Shown here: one piece after another, positions 19,383 to 27,848 of the stretch
How the letters are laid out: each line of letters opens with the position of its first letter
Position numbering within the stretch: the first letter of the stretch is position 1
From: CAVQAH01 sp963784195
Lineage (GTDB): Bacteria; Acidobacteriota; Vicinamibacteria; Vicinamibacterales; 2-12-FULL-66-21
DNA length: 64,000 bases
Direction of reading: 5' to 3'
Assembly: GCA_963784195.1 (NCBI GenBank)
Contig: CAWARA010000018.1
Location: forward strand, 124,001-188,000
Translations under genes and position numbers: made by a program
The notes under the pieces: model-generated
Databases searched by the model: none
What the model was told of the DNA's origin: nothing
The model's input: the letters and a program-made list of their open reading frames with translations, nothing else

Positions 19383-19679
19383 CTACTTTCCTCCCATTGC
19401 CGCCGCGACGCTGTCGGCGCGGGCAGCACCCTCGAAGTCCTTGGCGGTCAGGCCACCCTCGCTGTGCGTGCTGTATGTGAGAGTCACGCGTTTGTAGTTG
19501 ATCAGGATGTCGGGGTGATGATCGCTGGCTTCCGCCTCGAACGCGAGACGCGTCGTGAACGCGATCGCGTCAGGAAACGACGCGAACGTCAGTTTCCGGG
19601 AGATGGCGCCGTCTCCCAACGTCCAGCCCGCCAGTGAAGCCAGCTTCTGACGAATCTCCGAATCGGATAGCACTGCCAT
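19383..19679 (-). CDS. phhB: 4a-hydroxytetrahydrobiopterin dehydratase (pterin-4a-carbinolamine dehydratase)
   Basis: 98 aa from ATG 19679 (an in-frame ATG at 19691 is an alternative). The family is clear from LAGWTLGDGAISRKLTFASF, the catalytic HH pair in EAEASDHHPDILINYKRV, and LTYSTHSEGGLTAKDFEGA. It dehydrates the 4a-carbinolamine formed by aromatic amino acid hydroxylases and so recycles the pterin cofactor. No hydroxylase gene is adjacent. In bacteria it also occurs alone, sometimes with a suggested moonlighting role in transcription or molybdopterin metabolism. Confidence 0.93.
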   Translation of the reverse strand: MAVLSDSEIRQKLASLAGWTLGDGAISRKLTFASFPDAIAFTTRLAFEAEASDHHPDILINYKRVTLTYSTHSEGGLTAKDFEGAARADSVAAAMGGK

Positions 19680-19706
19680 AGGGCTAAGCATATGACTTCC
19701 CCTCGT

Positions 19707-19794
19707 CCGTAGTCCGTCGCTCGTAACTCGTAGCTGCTTGTGCGCCGCCACAAGCCCGTTCTGCGAGCGACGAGCGACGAACCACGAACTACGG
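19707..19794. repeat. Inverted simple-word repeat (CGTAGTTCGTGG family), first locus
   Basis: Left arm 19707-19743 (CCGTAGTCCGTCGCTCGTAA) and right arm 19748-19794 (GAGCGACGAACCACGAACTA) are imperfect complements made of CGTAG/TCGT words. They lie between divergent phhB and tetR. The same vocabulary recurs at 46042-46182. Confidence 0.75.
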
Positions 19795-19853
19795 CCGATT
19801 TTCAGCAGTTGGAACCCCGACTGGCGTTCGGGCGTCTAACGGTGTTAGTATTC

Positions 19854-19866
19854 TGAACACTGTTCA
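19854..19866. promoter_or_regulatory. Likely TetR operator
   Basis: The 13-bp palindrome TGAACACTGTTCA sits 22 bp upstream of the tetR GTG start and overlaps the expected promoter. Position and symmetry suggest autoregulation of the tetR-efflux operon. A Shine-Dalgarno CTGGAGGAAAA follows at 19879. Confidence 0.6.
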
Positions 19867-19888
19867 ATTTGAGTTTTCTGGAGGAAAA

Positions 19889-20539
19889 GTGGGGGTTAAA
19901 GAACGTCAGGAACGGGAGCGCGAGGCGGTCGGGAGGGCAATCCTCGACGCAGCCCGCGACCTGTTCGTAGCTGAGGGGTATCACAACGTCTCGATTCGCA
20001 AGATCGCCGAACGCATCGAATACAGCCCAGCTGCGATTTACAGCTATTTCCCGAGCAAAGACGACATCTTCTATGCCCTCGCCGAGGAGGGCTTCCGCAT
20101 GCTGATGACACCTGGGCCGCAGTGCGGCCAGCAGGTGGATCTGCTCGAAGCCGTCCGCGCACCGTTCTGGCGGATGTACGAGTTCAGCAGGTCGCACCCG
20201 GAGTACTTCGCGCTGATGTTCCTGGACCGCACCGTGCCGCGCATCAGCAAGAACTGGGAACGGTTCGGGTTCGTTCGCGACATGAAGGGACAGGTCAGCG
20301 AGAACATCCGGCGGGCGATCGACGCCGGCCATTTTCCTCCGGGCACCAATCCTGACGCGGTCTTTCGCATTCTTCTGACGTCCATTCACGGCGCAGCCGT
20401 CGGCCGGCTCTGTCAGCGGGCAATGCCCGGCGAGGACTCAGACGCGCTGGCGCGCGACACCCTCGAGGCCACGCTGACTGGACTTCGGTACTGGGATACC
20501 GCAGACGTTCTTTCCGATTCCGCATTCAGATTCCGGTGA
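19889..20539 (+). CDS. TetR/AcrR-family repressor of the efflux operon
   Basis: 216 aa from GTG 19889, preceded by a strong Shine-Dalgarno (GGAGGAAAA). The N-terminal HTH is AILDAARDLFVAEGYHNVSI followed by RKIAERIEYSPAAIYSYFPSKDD, a textbook TetR DNA-binding domain. The C-terminal ligand domain is of the TetR_C type with FWRMYEFSRSHPEYFALMF. Its stop overlaps the region immediately before the adaptor gene, and it heads the MFP-RND-TolC genes, so it probably represses the pump in response to a pump substrate. The palindrome at 19854 is its likely operator. Confidence 0.92.
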   Translation: MGVKERQEREREAVGRAILDAARDLFVAEGYHNVSIRKIAERIEYSPAAIYSYFPSKDDIFYALAEEGFRMLMTPGPQCGQQVDLLEAVRAPFWRMYEFSRSHPEYFALMFLDRTVPRISKNWERFGFVRDMKGQVSENIRRAIDAGHFPPGTNPDAVFRILLTSIHGAAVGRLCQRAMPGEDSDALARDTLEATLTGLRYWDTADVLSDSAFRFR

Positions 20540-20559
20540 GTAGAGAGGCGTTGTCAGTC

Positions 20560-21780
20560 ATGAATCGCTCAGGGATTTATCCAAGAAACATTCATTCCGT
20601 TCTCGCTGCTGGCGCGGCACTGCTGGCGGGTACTTTCCTAATCGCCGCATGTTCCACCCAGGCCAAGGGCACCACCGATCCGGCCGCGGAAACGCCGGCG
20701 CTGCAGATCACCGCGGCGCCGGTCGAAAAGCGGCCGCTCGAACGCTTTCTGCGCGTCACCGGGTCGCTGATGGCTGACGAGCAGGCCGAGGTCAGCGCGG
20801 AGACACCGGGCCGCGTGATTGCGACGCCGGTCGAGCGCGGCACGCGCGTCGCACAAGGTGCGCCGCTCGTTCGCATCTCCGCATCCGAGACCTCCGCCCA
20901 GTTGCAGGAAGCGGAGGCAAACGCTGCGCAGATTGAGGCGCGTCTCGGTTTGACCACAGATGCGTTCGATTCCAACCGCGTGCCCGACGTCATGAACGCG
21001 AAGGCCGCGCTGGATCTGGCCCAGGCGGAGTTCGACCGCATCAAGTCACTGCTCGATCAGCGGGTCGTTTCGCAGAGCGAATACGATCAGCGGCGTACCC
21101 AGGTCGAAGCTGCGCGCCAGCAGTATCAGATGGCCCGCAACCTCGCCGAACAATCGTTCCGCTCGCTGCAAGGTGCCCGCGCACGGGTCGCGCTCGCGCG
21201 CAAGTCCGTCGACGACACGCTGGTTCGCGCGCCATTCGCCGGAATCGTGGCCGAGCGTCTGGTCAGCGTCGGAGATTTCGTCGCGCGCGGGAGCAAAGTG
21301 GCCACCGTCGTGAGGGTTGATCCGCTTCGCGTGGAGCTGACCGTTCCCGAGCAGTTCGTGTCCCTCATCAAGGTCGGCCAGCGCGTACGGCTGACGGTCG
21401 ACGCCTATCCAGGCGAGGAGTTCGAGGCGACCGTGCGCTTCGTTTCGCCGGCTCTGCGATCGGATCAGCGTGCGCTGACCGTCGAAGCGGTGGCATCGAA
21501 TACCGACGGCCGGCTGAAGCCCGGTCTCTTTGCAACCGCATTGGTCCGCCGCGGCGACGCCGCCCCCGGTCTTCTCGTCCCGACGACATCCGTCGAAACC
21601 GTCGCCGGCACCAGCCGCGTCTACATCGTGAAGAACGGTCATATCGAGGAACGCATCGTGACGATGGGCGAGACCGTTGGTCCGCACGTGGAGATCACAA
21701 GCGGCCTGTCCGAAGGCGATATCGTCGCGCACGAACCCAAAGGCCGCCTCGCCGATGGCCGTGCGGTTTCCATAAAGTAG
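20560..21780 (+). CDS. RND efflux periplasmic adaptor (MFP) lipoprotein
   Basis: 406 aa from ATG 20560; a GTG at 20536 overlapping the tetR stop is an alternative. The signal peptide ends in a lipobox (FLIAACS), so it is lipid-anchored. The order is barrel-sandwich/lipoyl half (VSAETPGRVIATPVERGTRV), long alpha-hairpin (about residues 100-200), second lipoyl half (VRAPFAGIVAERLVSVGDFV), beta-barrel and membrane-proximal domain ending GDIVAHEPKGRLADGRAVSIK. It links the RND pump to the outer-membrane channel. Its TAG stop is the first three bases of the TAGCGTCCGGC repeat that follows. Confidence 0.93.
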   Translation: MNRSGIYPRNIHSVLAAGAALLAGTFLIAACSTQAKGTTDPAAETPALQITAAPVEKRPLERFLRVTGSLMADEQAEVSAETPGRVIATPVERGTRVAQGAPLVRISASETSAQLQEAEANAAQIEARLGLTTDAFDSNRVPDVMNAKAALDLAQAEFDRIKSLLDQRVVSQSEYDQRRTQVEAARQQYQMARNLAEQSFRSLQGARARVALARKSVDDTLVRAPFAGIVAERLVSVGDFVARGSKVATVVRVDPLRVELTVPEQFVSLIKVGQRVRLTVDAYPGEEFEATVRFVSPALRSDQRALTVEAVASNTDGRLKPGLFATALVRRGDAAPGLLVPTTSVETVAGTSRVYIVKNGHIEERIVTMGETVGPHVEITSGLSEGDIVAHEPKGRLADGRAVSIK

Positions 21781-21825
21781 CGTCCGGCTTGAGCCGGACC
21801 TTGTAGCGTCCAGCTTCAGCCGGAC
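21778..21825. repeat. TAGCGTCCGGC tandem hairpins
   Basis: Two copies of a hairpin unit occur here: GTCCGGCTTGAGCCGGAC (21782-21799) and GTCCAGCTTCAGCCGGAC (21808-21825), each preceded by TAGC. The first TAG is the adaptor stop codon. A single inverse copy lies at 62324-62345, where TAG is the modA stop. The hairpins sit between MFP and RND genes and could modulate expression or RNA stability. Confidence 0.8.
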
Positions 21826-21844
21826 CCTCAGAGAGATTCGCATC

Positions 21845-24800
21845 ATGCAGTGGCTCGCTTCCATATCCGTTCGTCGTCCGGTCTTCGCAACCGTCATCAC
21901 GCTGGCTCTGACCGTCATCGGCGCCTTCGCGTTCACGCGGCTGGGAGTCGATCGATTCCCGAAGGTGGACTTCCCCACCGTCGTGGTCACCACAGTCCTT
22001 CCCGGCGCCGCGCCCGAGGAAATGGAAACGGAGGTGACCGACAAGATCGAAGAGGCGGTCAACACCATCAGCGGCATCGATGAGCTGCGCTCGAACTCTT
22101 CGGAGGGCGTGTCGCAGGTCATCATCTCGTTCCTCCTCGAGAAAGACGGGGACATCGCCGCGCAGGAAGTCCGCGATCGGGTCAACCGCGTCCTGCCGCT
22201 CCTGCCGCGGACGATCGACCAGCCGACCGTTGAGAAGTTCGATCCCGATTCAGCGCCCGTTCTCACGCTCGCGGTGTCGGCGAACAAGCCGATTCGCGAC
22301 ATCACCGAGTACGCCGACAAAACACTGCGCCGGCAGCTCGAAAGCGTCAGCGGCGTGGGACAGGTCGTCGTGGTCGGCGGACGGCCGCGCCAGATCAACA
22401 TCAATCTCGACACCGCCCGGCTGACCGCCTACAACCTGACGGTCACCGACGTCAGCGATGCGCTTCAGCGTCAGAACTCGGAGATTCCCGGCGGACGCGT
22501 CGAGCAGGGCGCGACGTCGATGACGTTGCGCACGCGCGGGCGCGTGGAGTCCGTCGCGGCGTTCGGGAACATCGTCGTCGAACAGCGTGAGGGGCACCCC
22601 ATCCTGTTGAAGGACGTCGCTCATGTCGAAGACGGCATGGCCGAGCCCCAGACGACGGCGAACATCGACGGTGAGTCGGCTGTACTGATGACCGTGCGAC
22701 GGCAGTCCGGGACCAACACCGTGCAGGTCGTGGACGCCGTCAAGGAGCGCCTCGAAGAGGTGAAGCCGCTGGCGCCTCCGGGATATGACATCCGCGTCGT
22801 GCGCGATTTGTCGGAATTCATCCGCGCGTCGATCGAAAGCGTCGAAGAGCACCTCGTGGTCGGATCGATCCTGGCCGCCGCCGTCGTGCTCGTCTTCCTC
22901 TGGAACTGGCGCTCGACGGTGATCGCGGCGATTGCGATCCCGACCTCCATCATCGCCACCTTCGGTCTCATCTGGTATCAGGGCTTCACGCTCAACTCGA
23001 TGACCATGCTCGCGCTGACGCTTGCCGTCGGTATCGTCATCGACGACGCGATCGTGGTGCTGGAGAACATCTATCGCTTCGTCGAGGAGAAAGGCCGTCC
23101 ACCAATGCAGGCGGCGATCGAAGCGACGCAGGAGATCGGCCTTGCGGTTCTGGCGACGACGCTGTCGCTCGTGGCGATCTTCGTACCGGTCGGCTTCATG
23201 GGCGGCATCGTTGGCCGATTCATGACGAGCTTCGGCTTCACGATGTCGTTTGCGATTCTCGTGTCACTGCTCGTCAGCTTCACGCTGACCCCCATGCTGT
23301 CTGCCCGCTGGATCAAGATGAAGCCGCGGCGTCTGGACAGCGAGGGCCGGCCGATCGAGGAGCACAGCTCGAAGGACTCTCGCATCTTCAGCGCACTGGA
23401 CGGCTGGTACGCGTCGATGCTGAGCTGGTCGCTCGCGCACCGTGGGATCGTGGCGGGCATCGCCGTGCTCGTGCTTCTGAGCAGCGTGCCGCTGTTCATG
23501 GTTGCCAACAAGAACTTCCTGCCGAACGACGACCAGTCGGAGTTCGAGGTCGGCGTTCGCGCGCCGGAAGGCACGAGCCTCGAAGCCACCGAGATCATCG
23601 CGAACCGTATCGCCAGTCGGATCAAGGCGTTACCGGAAGTCGCGTACACGCTCGTGTCGGTGGGCGACGACCCGGCGCGGACGCAGAATCTTTCCACCGT
23701 TTACGTGCGTCTCAAGCCTGTAGACGACCGGGCACGCGATCAGTTCGCCCTGATGGACGACGTCCGCGCACGGATTCTGCCGGCCATTGGTGTGCCGAAC
23801 CTGCGCACTGGTGTGCGTTCGGTTGCGACCATCGGCGGGGGCGGCAATCAGAACGCCGAGATTCAGTTCACGATCAGCGGCCCTGATCTCAAGCTCCTCG
23901 AGCAGCACGCGCGCGCCGTCATGGATGCCGCGGCGAAGGAGCCGGGCGTCGTCGACCTCGACACGTCGTTGAACGTCGGCAAGCCGGAGCTCTCCGTGTA
24001 TCTCGATCGACCGAAGGCTGCGGACCTGGGCGTGCAAATCGCTGACGCTGCCAACGCGCTTCGTCTTCTCGTCGGCGGCGATCAGGTGACGACCTACAAC
24101 GAGGGAGGCGAGCAATACGAAGTGCACGTGCGTGCGCTCGAAGGCGATCGGCAGTCGGTCGAGGCAATCGGTCAGCTGACTGTGCCTTCGAATCAGGTGG
24201 GCAGCGTGCCACTGCGCAACCTGGCTCAGCTGACGCCCGGCACCGCGCCGTCGGAGATCAACCGGCTGAACCGTCAGCGTCAGGTGACCGTCTTCGCCGG
24301 GCTGCAACAGGGCTTCTCGCAGACGCCGGCGATGGATGCGATGCAGCGCTCGGCAGATGCGCTGAACATGGGACCGGGGTACAGCACGCGCTTCGCGGGC
24401 CGCTCTCGCGAGCTGGGCCGTGCCGCTCAAAACTTCCTGATTGCCTTTGTACTCTCGCTTGTGTTCATGTATTTAATTCTGGCTGCGCAGTTCGAGTCGT
24501 GGCTCCACCCCGTCACGATCCTGCTCTCGCTGCCGCTCACGCTGCCCTTCGCGCTGCTGTCGATCATCATTACGGGTCAGTCGCTGAACATCTTCTCGGC
24601 GCTCGGCCTGCTGGTCCTGTTCGGCGTCGTGAAGAAGAACTCGATCCTTCAGATCGATCATGCCAATCAACTTCGTGAGCGTGGAATGGAGCGCGACGCT
24701 GCTGTGCTGCAGGCGAGCCGCGACCGACTCCGGCCGATCCTGATGACCACGTTCGCCTTCGTGGCCGGCATGATCCCGCTCGTCGTGTCCAGCGGTATTG

Positions 24801-26549
24801 GTTCAGCGACGAACCGTGCGATCGGTTTCGTCATCATCGGAGGTCAGTCTCTCGTGTTATTGCTCACACTCATCGCCACGCCTGTCGCGTATTCGTTGTT
24901 CGACGACCTGTCGAAGATCCGTTTCTGGCGCTGGAGTCGGGCGGGGCGCGCGGCCACTGCCACCGCGTCGCTGCTGGCGCTCGCCCTGATGTGGCCGTCG
25001 GCGGCATCGGCGCAGACCGCGGCCGCGCCGGCTGGCCAGCCGCCGGCCGCGCCTGTGCAGCTCGCTCCGGGCGATCAGGTCATCCGCATCACGCGTGATG
25101 AAGCGGTCAGGTTGGCCGTCGAGAACAATCCGGAGCTCGCGGTCAGCAAGTTCGATCCTGCGATCTCCCAGACCGAGGTCGCAATCGCGCGCGGCGCGTT
25201 CGTGCCGACCCTCGACACGGTGCTCCAGCGAAACAGTCAGGAACAGCCGCCAACGAACCTGTTCTCGGGCGAACAAGGCGTCCACACGGGGCTGTGGTCA
25301 ACGAACGTCGCTGTCAGCCAGCTGCTGCCGTGGGGCGGCGCGTCGTACTCGGTCGGATGGGATTCCGCGCGTACGACCAGCGACAGCCCGATCACCAGCT
25401 TCGATCCCTCATTGCAGTCGCGACTGCAGCTCGGGTTCACGCAACCGATTCTGAGGAACTTCAAGATCGATCCGGCGCGGGCCGCGCTCGACGTGTCCAG
25501 GCGAAACGTCGAGATTGCTGATACGAACCTTCGCGAAGCCAGGCTTGCCACCTCGGCAAATGCAGAGAATGCCTACTGGGCGCTCGTGGCGTCGCTGGCG
25601 CTCGTCGACGTGCAGCAGCGGTCGCTGGATCTCGCGCTCGAACTGGAGCGCACCAACCGTGCGCGCGTCGACGTCGGCCAGTCGCCGCCGCTCGATCTCG
25701 TTGCCGCGCGCGCGGAGGTCGCGCAGCGGCAGGAGAACCTGATCATCGCGAGGACGACAGCTGCGGCAGGTTGAGGATCAGCTGCGGACGCTGATCTTCG
25801 ATCCGAGGCGTGATGATTACTGGAACATGCGCCTCGATCCTGCCGATCGCGTTCCGGCCGTTGGCGGTCCCCCGGACATCGACGCCGCCGTTCGCCGGGC
25901 GCTAGGCGAGCGAACGGATCTCGTCAGGGCGCGCAAACAGATTCAGAACACGGAAACGAGCATCAACCTTTCGCACAGCGAAACGCTTCCCGATCTGCGC
26001 GTGCAGGCGAACTACCTGACTGACTCCGCGGGCGGCACTCGCCTGATTCGCGAGGGTGGATTCCCCGGAACAATCGTCGGGCAGCAGACGACGAGCTATG
26101 CGGATGTGCTCGGTCAGGTGTTCTCGGCCGACTTCCCCACGTGGACGGTCGGGCTCGCCTTCAGCTATCCGCTGGGCAAGAGCACCGCAGAGGCGAACCT
26201 TGCGCGGGCGCGCATCGAACGCGACCAGGCGAACGCGCGGTTGAAGAGCCTCGAGATTATCGCGGTTCGCGAGATCCGGCAGGCGGCCTACCGCGTCGAG
26301 CAGAATCAGCAGCGAATCGAGACGACCAGGCTGGGCCGCGAGCTCGCGGAGCAGCGCCTGGATGCGGAGCAGAAGCGCTTCGAAGTCGGCATGTCGACGA
26401 GCTTCCTGGTGATTCAGGCGCAGCGTGACCTGGCGGTCGCGCGGAACAACGAGTTGCAGGCGCTGCTCGACTATCAGCTCGCCGTCGTCTCGTTCGAGAC
26501 CGTGCAGCAGGCTGGCGGCGTCGGAGTCAGCTTCGGACTCATCCGGTAG
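21845..26549 (+). CDS. RND efflux permease fused in frame to a TolC-like outer-membrane factor, one +1 frameshift
   Basis: Residues 1 to about 1030 form a complete HAE1/AcrB-type RND pump (start MQWLASISVRRPVFATVITL; LAVGIVIDDAIVVLENIYR carries the proton-relay Asp pair of TM4). The frame has no stop after the last TM segment. It runs through an Ala-rich signal-like segment (about 1036-1058, ATASLLALALMWPSAASAQ) into a TolC-type factor (ITRDEAVRLAVENNPELAVS, LGFTQPILRNFKID). At about 25758 the frame must shift by one base (ACAGCTG to ACACTG) to continue QVEDQLRTLIFDPRRDDYW to the stop at 26549. Whether pump and channel are one polypeptide or two is open; an in-frame ATG near 24991 is too late for a full signal peptide. 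Confidence 0.85.
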
Positions 26550-26555
26550 CCGTCG

Positions 26556-27672
26556 CTACCGGGACACGAATCGGCCCGGATTGACGGCGTCCAGCAGGGG
26601 ATCGGCCTGACCCGAGAGCACCAGGTCAGCGACCAGGGACGCCGTCACCGGAGCCAGCAGCACGCCGTTCCGGTAGTGGCCGGTCGCGTACACGACTCGC
26701 GGCGACGTCTCGACTCTCCCGATCAGCGGCAAGCCGTCCACCGTCGCTGGCCTCAGCCCCACTCGCGCCTCGAGGAAGGTCGCTCCCCAGATCGCCGGGA
26801 GCAGATCGCACGCAGCGTCAAGCAGATCGCGAACACCTGCAGCAGTCGTACGTTCATCGAACCCGACGTCCTCGACCGTCGCTCCGACGAGGACGGTGCC
26901 GTCGGTCCAGGGCACGATGTAGCAGTCAGGTCCCCAAATCACGCGCCCGAGTGTGTCGGCGCGCCACATCAGCCTCAGTAGTTGTCCGCGAATGGGTTTG
27001 ACCTCAGGGCCTGTCGCCGGCTCGACTACCGAGGTGGCTCGTCCAGCTTCCGGTCGCGATGACGACCGCGTCAGCCGACCATCTCTCACCATCCGACGCG
27101 GTCACGAGCGCATCTCTCGATCGATCGGCGACCGAGGTAACAACCCGCCCGGCTTCCACCTCGGTGCCGTGGCGGAGCGCCGCCCACGTCAGCGCTTCGG
27201 TCAGCTGCGTTGCCGCGACGTAGGCGTGTGCCTTGACCAAGAGCGCACCGACCACCGACTCCGGAAGCGTCCCCTCGAGCGCGCGTGCCTGCGATCGATC
27301 GAGCCACTCCGCCTGCGCGGCGGACATGTGCTCCGACTTCAGCGACGTTTCGAGTCGATCCGCTTCAGCGGCGTCGCGGGCAATCTCCATCGTCCCGCAG
27401 CGCCGGTACTCGACCGCGACGCCAGACTCCTCACGCGCCTCGCCGACGAAACGCTCGTACATCTCCAGGCTGCGCGTGGCCAGCGCGAGCAGCGGGCCTG
27501 GTGACGCCTCGATGTATGGCGCGAGCACCCCGGCAGAGGCCTGCGTCGCGCCGGCGCCAACCGCGCGCGACTCGAACACACGCACGCGCGCCCCGCGCCG
27601 CGCCAGCTCGCGCGCAACGCCGCACCCGATGATGCCGGCACCGACGACAATGACGTCCGCCGTCCTGGCCAC
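26556..27672 (-). CDS. thiO: FAD-dependent glycine oxidase / D-amino-acid-oxidase-like protein (ThiO), one +1 frameshift
   Basis: From GTG 27672 the frame gives an FAD fold (ADVIVVGAGIIGCGVARELA) and ATQASAGVLAPYIEA, the DAO/ThiO signature. Near 27020-27035 one extra G must be skipped to continue VVEPATGPEVKPIRGQLLRL to the C-terminal VGLRPATVDGLPLIG and YATGHYRNGVLLAPVTASLV, giving about 370 aa, the usual ThiO length. ThiO oxidises glycine to the imine for thiazole synthesis in thiamine biosynthesis. No other thi gene is visible, so another D-amino-acid or glycine oxidase role is possible. Convergent with the efflux operon. Confidence 0.82.
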
Positions 27673-27694
27673 GAAGGCATCATATCGAACTCTC

Positions 27695-27836
27695 GACTTC
27701 CAACTCCCAACTCCCAAAGGAGAGCTCTTCGGGAGAGAGGGGTGGAAGGCGTACCCACTAGCTGATTGGTACGTCTTTCACCCCGCCCTCTCGATCGACT
27801 CTCCTTGGGAGTTGGGACTTGGCCGTTGGGAGTTGT
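27695..27836. repeat. Inverted simple-word repeat (AACTCCCAACTCCC / GGGAGTTGGGA)
   Basis: Left arm 27695-27720 (TTCCAACTCCCAACTCCCAA) and right arm 27800-27836 (CTTGGGAGTTGGGACTTGGC) are complementary runs. Inner segments GGGAGAGAGGGGTG and CACCCCGCCCTCTC extend the pairing. The unit fills the gap between thiO and the M14 peptidase gene. Confidence 0.8.
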
Positions 27837-27848
27837 CTCCGATTGCAG

